Positions 7,084 through 15,864 of a stretch of DNA of 64,000 nt are shown one piece after another. The notes under the pieces are model-generated. The model saw only the letters and a program-made list of their open reading frames with translations. It was not told the DNA's origin and made no database searches. Position 1 is the first letter of the stretch; the number at the start of each line of letters is the position of its first letter. Both the position numbers and the translations under genes were made by a program. Source of the stretch: UMGS1889 sp964540575 (lineage in GTDB: Bacteria; Bacillota; Clostridia; Oscillospirales; Ruminococcaceae); NCBI GenBank assembly GCA_964540575.1, contig CAZINI010000008.1:1-64000 (forward strand), written 5' to 3'.

Positions 7084-8382
7084 TCAGAGATCGTTTCTGA
7101 TAATATCGTCAAGGCTTTCTCTCTTAACGACCAGCTTGTGCTTGCCGTGATGTACCATAACCACTGCAGGACGGGGAATTCTGTTGTAGTTGGACGCCAT
7201 AGAATAGTTATACGCACCTGTCGCAAGAACAGCCAGCGTATCGCCCACTTCAAGCGGCTGAACAGGCATACCCTCGCCGATAAGGTCGCCGCTTTCACAG
7301 CATTTTCCCGCAACGGTAACGGTTTCCGTCTTAGGCTCGCCCGCCTTGTTAGCACATACAATGTCATATTTGGACTTGTAAAGAGCATATCTCGGATTAT
7401 CTCCCATACCGCCGTCAATAGACACATAGGTGCGGATATTGGGAATGTTCTTCACGCCGCCGACGGTGTAGAGCGTAATTCCCGCCGGAGCTGCAATGGA
7501 GCGGCCCGGTTCGATAAGTATAAAGGGCAGCTCAATGTCATTCTCCTTGCACTTTGCCTTAACAGCCTCGGACACCTTTTCCATATATTTGTCATAGGCA
7601 ACAGGTGTATCATCCTCGGTATACTTGATACCAAAGCCGCCGCCAAGATTAAGCTCCTTTATCTCATAGCCAAGCTCAGCCTTGATTTTTGCAATGAAAT
7701 CAAGCATTACCTCTGCCGCCAGCACAAAGGGGTCAATGTCGAATATCTGGCTTCCGATATGACAGTGCAGTCCCGAAAGGTTAACGTTTTCGAGAGCAAC
7801 AGCCTCCTTGACAGCCTCCATAGCTTCGCCTGTTTCAAGAGCAAAGCCGAACTTGCTGTCTATCTGACCCGTTTTAACGAAATCATGAGTATGAGCGTCG
7901 ATGCCGGGCTTAATTCTGAACATAATATTAGGCTTTTTATGGAGCTTCTGAGCAAGCTCATCAAGACGGTGAAGCTCGAAAATGTTGTCAACGATTATCC
8001 TGCCGACGCCGTGAGCAAGAGCAAGCGTAAGCTCATCATCTGTCTTGTTGTTTCCGTGGAAACAGATATTAGCCGTAGGAAATCCCGAATTGATAGCGGT
8101 ATACAGCTCACCCTGAGAAACTACGTCAAGACCTATACCCTCTTCGTTCATTATCCTGCACATATGCTTGCAGCAAAATGCCTTGCTTGCATAGCAGACA
8201 AGTCCTCGTCCGTTGTAATATTTGTCCATAGATTCCTTGAAGCTTCTGCAATGCTGACGGATAAGACCCTCGTCCATAACGTAAAGCGGGGTTTTGTAGG
8301 TTTTGGCAAGCTCGGTAGTATCTACACCGCCGATAGTAAGATTTCCTTTTTCATTTACTGCAAGATTTTCTGATACAAACAT
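7084..8382 (-). CDS. lysA: Diaminopimelate decarboxylase
   Basis: Last step of lysine synthesis: PLP-dependent decarboxylation of meso-diaminopimelate. The 432-residue protein has the PLP lysine in YASKAF near residue 60, HIGSQ, the glycine loop GGGFGI, and CESGD for the second-subunit active site, in family order. An in-frame ATG at 8418 overlaps engB; AAGGGGAA lies nine bases before the ATG at 8382, giving MFVSENLAV, so that start is used. It follows engB by 16 bases and is probably the last gene of a lon-engB-lysA transcript, ended by a terminator at 7033-7063. No lysine riboswitch is seen. Confidence 0.95.
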   Translation of the reverse strand: MFVSENLAVNEKGNLTIGGVDTTELAKTYKTPLYVMDEGLIRQHCRSFKESMDKYYNGRGLVCYASKAFCCKHMCRIMNEEGIGLDVVSQGELYTAINSGFPTANICFHGNNKTDDELTLALAHGVGRIIVDNIFELHRLDELAQKLHKKPNIMFRIKPGIDAHTHDFVKTGQIDSKFGFALETGEAMEAVKEAVALENVNLSGLHCHIGSQIFDIDPFVLAAEVMLDFIAKIKAELGYEIKELNLGGGFGIKYTEDDTPVAYDKYMEKVSEAVKAKCKENDIELPFILIEPGRSIAAPAGITLYTVGGVKNIPNIRTYVSIDGGMGDNPRYALYKSKYDIVCANKAGEPKTETVTVAGKCCESGDLIGEGMPVQPLEVGDTLAVLATGAYNYSMASNYNRIPRPAVVMVHHGKHKLVVKRESLDDIIRNDL

Positions 8383-8398
8383 GATATATTCCCCTTTT

Positions 8399-8989
8399 CT
8401 ATTGATCATTTTCCGCAAGCTCGGAAATAATGCTTCTTATCTCGTCCGCTCCCTCGCCTGTTTCAGCCGAAAAGACGATGGAAGTAATGTCCTCAAATGA
8501 CGGTATCTCTTGGGCGAACCCCGCAAGACGTTCCTCCCTCTGCCGCTTAGAAAGCTTGTCCGCCTTTGTAAAAACTATCACAAAGGGACATTCCGTTTCA
8601 ATGAGATATGTGAGCATCATCAGGTCGTCCTTTGACGGCGGGTGACGCATATCTATCAGCTGAAACACCAGCATAAGCTGTCTGTCGGAATTGAGATAGC
8701 CCTCAATAAGCCCCGACCATCTGTCCTTGTCGGATTTTGCAACCTTTGCATAACCATACCCGGGCAAATCAACCATAAAGCAGCCGTCCAGCGAATAGAA
8801 GTTGATGGTGGCGGTTTTTCCCGGCACTGAGGACACCTTTGCCAGCGATTTTCTGTTAAATATTTTATTTATCAGCGAAGATTTCCCCACGTTGGACCTC
8901 CCCGAAAATGCAAATTCGGGAAGCTCCGAGGGCGGAAGCTGACTGAATGTCCCGTAAGACCTGTAAAATTCCGCTTTATTGAAATTCAT
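8399..8989 (-). CDS. engB: Ribosome biogenesis GTPase YsxC/EngB
   Basis: Essential GTPase for 50S subunit assembly. The 196 residues include the G1 loop GRSNVGKSS, G3 DLPGYG and G4 TKAD, all in place. It lies 24 bases downstream of lon, the same lon-ysxC order found in Bacillus, and its ribosome site is weak, which fits coupling to lon translation. Confidence 0.96.
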   Translation of the reverse strand: MNFNKAEFYRSYGTFSQLPPSELPEFAFSGRSNVGKSSLINKIFNRKSLAKVSSVPGKTATINFYSLDGCFMVDLPGYGYAKVAKSDKDRWSGLIEGYLNSDRQLMLVFQLIDMRHPPSKDDLMMLTYLIETECPFVIVFTKADKLSKRQREERLAGFAQEIPSFEDITSIVFSAETGEGADEIRSIISELAENDQ

Positions 8990-9013
8990 TTTAATACCAA
9001 ACTTTCTGTGACA

Positions 9014-11407
9014 TCATACGGTTGCCCGTCTGCGGCTGCGATTTGTTTTAGGAATGTATGAAGTACCCACCGGCTTCTCTCTTTCAAGGGCATTGTCCAA
9101 TACGTCCGAGATCTTTTCGGCGAAAATGAAGTTCAGACTTTCCTTTACAACGTCCTCGACCTCATCAAGATCGGGCTTGTTGGCAGCAGGAACGATGACC
9201 GTTTTCAGCCCTGCCTTGTACGCCGCCATAGTTTTTTCACGAAGTCCGCCAATGGGAAGCACCCTGCCGTGAAGTGTTATCTCGCCTGTCATTGCCACAT
9301 CTCCTCTAACGGGAATACCCGAAAGAGCGGAAACCAACGCCGTTGTCATCGTAACACCCGCCGAAGGTCCGTCCTTGGGCGTAGCACCCTCGGGAGCATG
9401 TATATGCAGATCCTTTTCCTTGTAAAATTCCTTGTTTATGCCGTATTTATCCGCAACGGAACGCACATAGCTGACAGCTATCTTTGCACTTTCCTTCATA
9501 ACATCGCCCAGTGAACCGGTGGTTTCGATAGTACCCTTTCCGTCCATAACAAGCACCTCAAGAGGCATAACAACGCCGCCCACCGAGGTCCACGCAAGAC
9601 CGTTCACAAGACCTATCTCACTTTTGCCGCTAACATCATCGTCAATATATTTCCGTGCACCAAGATATTTCTCTGCAATCTCGGGCTTGACGGTGACTCT
9701 CTTAACGCCGTCCTCCACAATATCCTTAGCCGCCTTGCGGCAGATGGAAGCGATAACTCTCTCCAGGTTTCGGACACCTGCTTCCTTTGTGTAGCTGTCT
9801 ATCAGCAGATAAAGAGCAGCATCGGTAAATCTGAGCATTGAAGCCTTTAAGCCGTTCTTTTTCAGCTGCTTCGGCACAAGATGCTCCTTGGCGATATGGA
9901 ACTTTTCCTCTCTTGTGTAGCTCGTCAGCTCAATGACCTCCATACGGTCAAGTAGCGGCGGAGCAATTGTCTGAGTAGTGTTTGCCGTAGTGACAAACAG
10001 AACGTCACTCAAATCGAAAGGAACTTCTATATAATGATCCCTGAATTCGGTGTTCTGCTCGCTGTCCAGAACCTCAAGCATTGCCGAAGACGGATCACCC
10101 CTGAAATCGTTGGACATTTTGTCTATCTCATCAAGAAGAATGAGCGAATTTTTCGTTCCCGCATTTTTCATTGCAGCGATTATTCTTCCGGGCATTGAAC
10201 CTATGTAGGTCTTTCTGTGTCCTCTTATGTCGGATTCGTCCTTAATACCGCCCAGCGAAACTCTTGCATATTTTCTGCCGAGAGCCTTTGCGATAGATTT
10301 TCCGATAGACGTTTTTCCGATACCCGGAGGGCCTACCAGACAGATTATCTGTCCCTTTATATCCTTAGACAAAGCTCTTACGGCGATAGTTTCAAGAATA
10401 CGTTCCTTGACCTTGTTCAGCCCGTAATGCTCCTTATCGAGAATATCCCTTGCTTTTTTAATGTCGGTCTTGTCCTTCGTGACCTTATTCCACGGAAGTT
10501 CAAGACAGGTGTCCAGATAGTTCCGAATAACAAAAGCCTCCTGAGATGACCCGGGGACCTTCATAAGACGCTCGGCTTCTCTGATGAGATGCTCTGCCGT
10601 TTTTTCGGGCAGTCCCAACGCTTCGATCGCATCAATATAATCATAGCCTTCGTCCTGAGTGTCATCGGTTTCGCCCAGCTGATCGGAGATGACCTTCATC
10701 TGCTCCCTGAGATAGTAATCCCGCTGACCCTTATCAATCTGAGCCTTGACCTGTTCCTGAATGTGACGTTCCAGGTCAATGACCTCCAGCTCCCTTGAAA
10801 GGAGTGCAGTCAGCATACTGAGCCTTTCGATGATACCCGATGCCTCCAGCAGCACCTGTTTGTCCTCGGTAGACATAGGAATATTGAAAGCGATAGCATC
10901 AAAGATCACGGACGGGTCGGTTTCGTTCATAACCACATTCAGCAGATCCGAAGGAACCTTTGGCATCTTACTGCAATATTCGTTGAACGATTCCTTAACA
11001 GAACGAACAAGAGCCGTCATTTCAACGCTGTCGGGACGATTTCTTGTACTGAACGGAAATCTCTTTATTTCCGCGGCAATAAACGGTTCGGTTTGAACGA
11101 AATTGCGTATTTTTCCGCGATACAGTCCGCTAACAAGCACCCGCATAGTATCCTCGGGCAAACGAAGCACCTGCTTAACCTCGGCAACAACGCCCACCTT
11201 GTAAAGATTTTCGACATCGGCAGTATCTGCACCGTCCCTGACGGCAGTAAGGAAAATCCGCTTTTTATCTGCAAAAGCAGCCTCCACAGTGTCTATGGAA
11301 ATCTTTTTTGATATATCGAAATGCAGCGTAACATTTGGGAAAAGCACAAGACCGTTCATAGGGAGAACGGGCATTAATATTCCTGACGCTGTTTTAGTTT
11401 CACTCAT
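9014..11407 (-). CDS. lon: Lon ATP-dependent protease
   Basis: AAA+ protease degrading damaged and regulatory proteins. The 797-residue protein has the LON substrate domain (first ~200 residues), Walker A GPPGIGKTS near residue 357, Walker B SLILLDEID, and a C-terminal Ser-Lys protease domain with the nucleophile in PKDGPSAG and the lysine in GLREKTMAAYKAG. The GTG at 11416 lies in the ribosome site (AAAGGGTGA); the ATG at 11407 is preferred. A TTGCAA-17-TATAAT promoter lies about 100 bases upstream. No HrcA/CtsR-type operator was recognised. Confidence 0.97.
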   Translation of the reverse strand: MSETKTASGILMPVLPMNGLVLFPNVTLHFDISKKISIDTVEAAFADKKRIFLTAVRDGADTADVENLYKVGVVAEVKQVLRLPEDTMRVLVSGLYRGKIRNFVQTEPFIAAEIKRFPFSTRNRPDSVEMTALVRSVKESFNEYCSKMPKVPSDLLNVVMNETDPSVIFDAIAFNIPMSTEDKQVLLEASGIIERLSMLTALLSRELEVIDLERHIQEQVKAQIDKGQRDYYLREQMKVISDQLGETDDTQDEGYDYIDAIEALGLPEKTAEHLIREAERLMKVPGSSQEAFVIRNYLDTCLELPWNKVTKDKTDIKKARDILDKEHYGLNKVKERILETIAVRALSKDIKGQIICLVGPPGIGKTSIGKSIAKALGRKYARVSLGGIKDESDIRGHRKTYIGSMPGRIIAAMKNAGTKNSLILLDEIDKMSNDFRGDPSSAMLEVLDSEQNTEFRDHYIEVPFDLSDVLFVTTANTTQTIAPPLLDRMEVIELTSYTREEKFHIAKEHLVPKQLKKNGLKASMLRFTDAALYLLIDSYTKEAGVRNLERVIASICRKAAKDIVEDGVKRVTVKPEIAEKYLGARKYIDDDVSGKSEIGLVNGLAWTSVGGVVMPLEVLVMDGKGTIETTGSLGDVMKESAKIAVSYVRSVADKYGINKEFYKEKDLHIHAPEGATPKDGPSAGVTMTTALVSALSGIPVRGDVAMTGEITLHGRVLPIGGLREKTMAAYKAGLKTVIVPAANKPDLDEVEDVVKESLNFIFAEKISDVLDNALEREKPVGTSYIPKTNRSRRRATV

Positions 11408-11510
11408 TGAAATCACCCTTTCCGTCCGAAGCCGAAAAGCTATTTATCGGAACAAGCAGTTTTAAGTCGGCAGATATTCTTTCAATAACGCCGAACAGTG
11501 TTATAACATT

Positions 11511-11539
11511 ATTATAAGACAAAACTGCGGATTTTGCAA
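11511..11539 (-). promoter_or_regulatory. Promoter of lon-engB-lysA
   Basis: TTGCAA (11539-11534), 17-base spacer, TATAAT (11516-11511), about 105 bases ahead of the lon start. Confidence 0.82.
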
Positions 11540-11616
11540 GTAGTAAATATTAATATCTAAATTTCATAAAGGGAGAAATTATATTGCCAAAAAATATTGA
11601 TAATAATATTATTTAA

Positions 11617-11657
11617 GGCGTATCCGAAAGAATTTCAGCCGAATTCTCGGATACGCC
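11617..11657 (-). terminator. Terminator after clpX
   Basis: An 11-bp stem GGCGTATCCGA / TCGGATACGCC with an inner GAATTC/GAATTT pairing, ten bases past the clpX stop. The T-run is interrupted by A residues (TTAAATAATATT). Confidence 0.7.
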
Positions 11658-11667
11658 GTGAATATTT

Positions 11668-12942
11668 TCAGCGTTTCTTTCCGTGAACTACGGTGGGCTT
11701 TTCCTTGCCCAAAACGCAGTCCACATTGACTACAACCTTTGTTACACCCTTTTCGGAGGGTATATTGAACATAGACTCCATAAGGAGATTTTCAACGATT
11801 GAACGAAGCCCTCTTGCACCTGTCTTTCGCTCGATAGCCAGCTTAGCTATCTCACGCTTGGCGTCCTCCTCGATGACGAGTTCAACGCCGTCCATGGCAA
11901 ACAGCTTTGTGTACTGCTTAACAAGGGCATTCTTAGGCTCGGAGAGAATTCTCACAAGAGCATCCTCGTTAAGGGACTCCAATGCCGTGATAACAGGCAG
12001 ACGTCCCACCAGCTCGGGAACAAGTCCGAACTTCACCAGATCATCGGGCTCAACGTTATCGAAGATATTTACATCGTCCTCAGACTTGACCTTAAGCTGT
12101 GCACCGAAGCCGAGAGAAGAAGAATCGGTTCTCTTTTTAATGACCTTTTCAAGACCGTCAAAAGCACCGCCGCATATAAACAGGATATTTTTCGTATCGA
12201 TATGGATAAATTCCTGATTGGGATGCTTTCTGCCGCCCTGAGGAGGAACATTGGAAACCGTTCCTTCGATAATTTTCAGAAGTGCCTGCTGAACGCCCTC
12301 ACCGCTGACATCACGGGTAATAGACGTGTTTTCGGACTTTCTTCCGATCTTATCTATCTCATCAATGTAGATTATGCCCTTTTCGGCAGCCTCAACATCG
12401 AAGTTTGCCGCCTGAATAAGCCTTACAAGCACGTTCTCAACGTCATCGCCCACATAACCCGCCTCAGTGAGAGTGGTAGCATCTGCGATGGCAAAGGGAA
12501 CGTCCAATATCTTAGCAAGGGTCTGAGCAAGCAGAGTCTTTCCAACACCTGTGGGTCCCAGCAAAAGCACGTTACTTTTCTGAAGCTCAACATCATCGGC
12601 GTTATTACCGGTATTACCGTTGCTGCCTGCGTTTTTTTCCTGTGTCAGGATACGCTTATAATGGTTATAAACCGCAACGCTGAGAGAAACCTTTGCATCG
12701 TCCTGACCGATGATATATTCGTCCAGGATTTTCTTGATCTCAGCAGGCTTGATAAGCTTAAGGCTTTTGTCGGCAGGCTTCTTTATATCCTTGACCTTTT
12801 CGGGATTATAGCCCAGTGCTTCGTTGGTCATAAGCATTTCGTAGCAGCAAACAACACATTCCTCGCAAATGCAAACGTCTGCCGCTGAGAACATATTATG
12901 GACCTTATTTTCGGGCTTACCGCAAAAACTGCATTTTTTCAT
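11668..12942 (-). CDS. clpX: ClpX ATPase subunit
   Basis: AAA+ unfoldase that feeds substrates to ClpP. The 424-residue protein opens with the C4 zinc-binding dimerisation domain (CSFCGKP near residue 4 and CEEC near residue 27), then Walker A GPTGVGKT near residue 130, Walker B IIYIDEIDKI, and the GFGA pore/ClpP-contact region (SLGFGAQ). It follows clpP by 33 bases with an AGGAAATGAG ribosome site, so clpP-clpX form one transcript ended by the hairpin at 11617-11657. Confidence 0.97.
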   Translation of the reverse strand: MKKCSFCGKPENKVHNMFSAADVCICEECVVCCYEMLMTNEALGYNPEKVKDIKKPADKSLKLIKPAEIKKILDEYIIGQDDAKVSLSVAVYNHYKRILTQEKNAGSNGNTGNNADDVELQKSNVLLLGPTGVGKTLLAQTLAKILDVPFAIADATTLTEAGYVGDDVENVLVRLIQAANFDVEAAEKGIIYIDEIDKIGRKSENTSITRDVSGEGVQQALLKIIEGTVSNVPPQGGRKHPNQEFIHIDTKNILFICGGAFDGLEKVIKKRTDSSSLGFGAQLKVKSEDDVNIFDNVEPDDLVKFGLVPELVGRLPVITALESLNEDALVRILSEPKNALVKQYTKLFAMDGVELVIEEDAKREIAKLAIERKTGARGLRSIVENLLMESMFNIPSEKGVTKVVVNVDCVLGKEKPTVVHGKKR

Positions 12943-12975
12943 ATATATCTCATTTCCTGAAAAATATTGATTTCG

Positions 12976-13566
12976 TTATCTCTTGTAAATGACCTTGTCG
13001 ATAAGACCGTATTCCTTGGCCTCCTCGGCAGTCATATAGTTATCTCTTTCGGTGTCCCTGATAATTTCTTCGAGGGGTCTGCCGGTGTTTTCCGAAAGGA
13101 TCCTGTTCATCTTATCTCTTGTAGCGACCATATGATCGGAGTGTATCTTAATATCGGTGCACTGACCCGAGATTCCGCCGCCGGAAATAAGAGGCTGATG
13201 AATGAGAATTTCAGAATTTGGCAGTGCCATTCTTTTTCCCTTGGTGCCTGCTGCAAGCAGAAAAGCACCCATCGAAGCCGCCATACCCATACAAATAGTG
13301 GAAACATCGCACTTAATATACTGAATAGTATCGTAGATAGCCATACCTGCTGTGATAACACCGCCGGGGCTGTTGATATACAGGCTTATATCCTTTTCGC
13401 TGTCCTGTCCCTCAAGATAGAGCAGCTGAGCCACAACAAGGCTTGCTGTGGTGTTGTTCACTTCCTCGGAAAGCATAATGATCCTGTCGTTGAGCAATCT
13501 TGAAAAAATATCGTAGGAACGCTCTCCTCTGCTGGTCTGTTCAACTACATAAGGTACTAAACTCAT
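12976..13566 (-). CDS. clpP: ClpP proteolytic subunit
   Basis: Serine protease chamber used by ClpX and probably by the Clp ATPase at 35880-38210. The 196-residue protein begins MSLVPYVVEQTSRGERS; the nucleophile lies in GMAASMG near residue 99 and the histidine in LIHQP near residue 124. The frame is open further upstream, but that stretch includes the terminator behind trigger factor, and ClpP homologues start at this ATG. A structured stem-loop (13601-13632) lies in its leader. Confidence 0.97.
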   Translation of the reverse strand: MSLVPYVVEQTSRGERSYDIFSRLLNDRIIMLSEEVNNTTASLVVAQLLYLEGQDSEKDISLYINSPGGVITAGMAIYDTIQYIKCDVSTICMGMAASMGAFLLAAGTKGKRMALPNSEILIHQPLISGGGISGQCTDIKIHSDHMVATRDKMNRILSENTGRPLEEIIRDTERDNYMTAEEAKEYGLIDKVIYKR

Positions 13567-13600
13567 CTGAAACCTCGTTTCTCCGCAGAATAGCTGTGTT

Positions 13601-13632
13601 TCCGAAACGCCGTCTGCGGACCGCATTTCGGA
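13601..13632 (-). promoter_or_regulatory. Stem-loop in the clpP leader
   Basis: A 10-bp stem (TCCGAAACGC / GCATTTCGGA on the plus strand, one wobble) with a nested GTC-GAC hairpin in the loop, 35 bases before the clpP start. No T-run follows, so it is not a simple terminator; an RNA-level or protein-binding role is possible but not shown. Confidence 0.45.
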
Positions 13633-13680
13633 TACGTTTATAAAATTGATCGAAACAGGTCGAAAAACGCAAATAAACCG

Positions 13681-13710
13681 CAAGAGGCTGAAATCCCTCT
13701 CAGCCTCTTG
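13681..13710 (-). terminator. Terminator between tig and clpP
   Basis: An 11-bp stem CAAGAGGCTGA / TCAGCCTCTTG, loop of 8, 25 bases past the trigger factor stop. A partial T-run (GGTTTATTTGCG) follows. Confidence 0.75.
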
Positions 13711-13735
13711 TTTGTTCAGCTCAGAAAGCTGTTGA

Positions 13736-15016
13736 TTAAGCGATCTTAGCGTTATCCTTAACGAATTCGGAAGCCTTTCTGATCTTGATATCCTCAGCGA
13801 GCATATCAACGGAAATAGCAGCCTTTATGTCCTCAGCAGACATCTTGTAGGATTCTGCCATCTTATTGACCTCAGCATCGATGTCCTCATCGGTAGCTGT
13901 GATATTCTCCAGCTCAGCGATCTTCTCAAGAGCCAGTCTGAGCTTAACATTCTTTTCAGCCTGCTCCTTGAAGGATTCTCTGAACTTAGCCATATCGCTG
14001 CCTGTGTACTGCAGATACATATCAAGGTTCAGACCCTGATAGGAAAGACGCTGCTCAAAATCTGCAACGAAATCATCTACCTTGCTGTCGAACATAACCT
14101 GGGGGATCTCAGCCTCAAGCTTTGCAACAACTGCATCAAATACAGCGTTCTCAACCTCTGCATCAGCAGCCTTCTCGGCACGCTCGGTGAGCTTAGCCTT
14201 AATGTCAGCCTTATATTCGTCAACAGTTTCAAACTCGGAAACGTCCTTAACGAACTCATCATCGACCTCGGGAAGCTCAACAGCCTTGATCTCGTGGATA
14301 AGGCACTTGAACACTGCAGGCTGACCTGCCAGCTCAGGCATTGTATAATCCTCGGGGAATGTAACATTTACCTCGAAAGGCTCGTCAACATTCTTGCCAA
14401 CTACCTGATCCTCAAAGCCGGGGATAAACTGACCCGAACCAAGCTTAAGCTCGAAGCTGTCAGCCTTGCCGCCGTCGAAAGGAATACCGTCCTTGAAGCC
14501 CTCGAAATCAAATACGACTGTATCGCCGTTCTGAGCAGCTCTGCCCTCAACGGTAATAGTTCTGCCGTTTCTCTCTCTAACAGCATTCAGCTGATTGTCA
14601 ACGTCCTCGTCGGTAACAGCCTTGACATTTCTTACAGCCTCTATTCCCTTATAATCGGAAACGGAAACCTCAGGCTTGGTAATGCATGTAACCTTGAAAA
14701 CAACGCCGTCGTTCTTATCAACGGAAACAACATCAATTTCGGGTCTTGCAACAAGCTTAAGAGCTGCTTCCTCGATAGCTGCGGGAACTGCCTCGGGAAC
14801 GAGAGCATTTACAGCATCCTCATAGAATACAGCCTCGCCGTACATCTTCTCAACCATTTTTCTGGGAGCCTTGCCGGGTCTGAAGCCCTGAAGTCTTATG
14901 TTCTTGCGGTTTTTGAGGTAAGCTTTCTCAACAGCAGCTTCAAAAGCGGCAGCGTCAACAGCGACCTCCAGCTCATACTTGTTAGTCTCGATTTTATTAT
15001 TTGACTTTAAACTCAT
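13736..15016 (-). CDS. tig: Trigger factor (ribosome-associated peptidyl-prolyl isomerase)
   Basis: Binds at the ribosome exit and assists folding of new chains. The 426-residue protein has the ribosome-binding signature GFRPGKAPRKMVEKMYG near residue 45, a central FKBP-type domain (NGDTVVFDFEGF...FIPGFEDQVVG) and a helical C-terminal chaperone region. It precedes clpP, as in many Firmicutes (tig-clpP-clpX-lon), but a terminator separates the two. The ATG at 15016 has GGAGGAC upstream. Confidence 0.97.
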   Translation of the reverse strand: MSLKSNNKIETNKYELEVAVDAAAFEAAVEKAYLKNRKNIRLQGFRPGKAPRKMVEKMYGEAVFYEDAVNALVPEAVPAAIEEAALKLVARPEIDVVSVDKNDGVVFKVTCITKPEVSVSDYKGIEAVRNVKAVTDEDVDNQLNAVRERNGRTITVEGRAAQNGDTVVFDFEGFKDGIPFDGGKADSFELKLGSGQFIPGFEDQVVGKNVDEPFEVNVTFPEDYTMPELAGQPAVFKCLIHEIKAVELPEVDDEFVKDVSEFETVDEYKADIKAKLTERAEKAADAEVENAVFDAVVAKLEAEIPQVMFDSKVDDFVADFEQRLSYQGLNLDMYLQYTGSDMAKFRESFKEQAEKNVKLRLALEKIAELENITATDEDIDAEVNKMAESYKMSAEDIKAAISVDMLAEDIKIRKASEFVKDNAKIA

Positions 15017-15051
15017 TGATAACGTCCTCCAATATAAAACATATCCGTATT

Positions 15052-15060
15052 ATTATAGCA
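15052..15060 (-). promoter_or_regulatory. Extended -10 promoter of tig
   Basis: TGCTATAAT (15060-15052) on the minus strand is an extended -10 element; the matching -35 position reads TAGCAA, a poor hexamer. Confidence 0.6.
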
Positions 15061-15113
15061 TAAGTTATTTATTTTTGCTAGTATTAACGGAATTAATTTA
15101 CAATTTATACAAA

Positions 15114-15800
15114 TTATATAATAAAATAGGGCTCAAATTTCAAAAAATCGCTTGAAATCAGATGATAATTTATACCATCTCTCTCCCCTTGAACGGCATA
15201 TTCGCAGCTTCTTCCGTGAATATGACCGTAATAGCATTCATTTATGTTATGCCTGAAAAGCACATCAAGAATGTCATAGTTGCAGTCCCCGGCAAAAACA
15301 GGCGGATAGTGCAGGAATACGATCGGCGTCAGCCCCTCATTTTTCGCTGAACAGATAGAAGCCTCCAGACGCATAGCCTCACGGGCAAGCACCTTTGCAT
15401 CGGCAGGAGCGGTGTTGTCATTTATCCAACCTCTCGTGCCGCAAATGCCAAAGCTTTCATACCGATAGTGATTGTTGTTGATTATGGAAATACTGTCGAA
15501 GCCGTTATCCTGCAAAAACCTGTTCATCTTTGCCATTGTTGTCCACCAGTAATCGTGATTTCCCTTCAAGATGATCTTTCTGCCGTTCAGCTCGTGAATG
15601 AACCTGAAATCGGCAGTTGCCTCATCAAGCCTTGTAGCCCAGGAAATATCCCCGGGAATTACAACTGTATCCTCGGGAGATACTCTGCTCTGCCAATTGT
15701 CACGAAGCTTGTCAACATAGCCCTCCCAGCCGCCGAAAATATCCATCGGCTTATCGCAGGACAGCGAAAGGTGCAGATCTCCGATCACAAACAGGGACAT
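15114..15800 (-). CDS. Metallophosphoesterase
   Basis: A 228-residue calcineurin-type phosphoesterase. Metal-ligand motifs are seen in order: IGDLHLS near residue 6, PGDISWA near residue 49, LKGNHDYWW near residue 78 and the late HIHG. Substrate unknown. It is the last gene after lepB-rbgA-rnhB-yraN-thrC, 64 bases behind thrC, and no terminator is evident before the tig promoter. Confidence 0.9.
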   Translation of the reverse strand: MSLFVIGDLHLSLSCDKPMDIFGGWEGYVDKLRDNWQSRVSPEDTVVIPGDISWATRLDEATADFRFIHELNGRKIILKGNHDYWWTTMAKMNRFLQDNGFDSISIINNNHYRYESFGICGTRGWINDNTAPADAKVLAREAMRLEASICSAKNEGLTPIVFLHYPPVFAGDCNYDILDVLFRHNINECYYGHIHGRSCEYAVQGERDGINYHLISSDFLKFEPYFII

Positions 15801-15864
15801 AAAATCAGCCTTTCTCCGCAGATATACGGCATAAGAACGTGTTATCTGCGGAAAACAACGTCGA

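Noticed and set aside
7138..8373. 411-residue plus-strand frame opposite lysA
   Set aside because: It is an antisense shadow with no recognisable domain or ribosome site.
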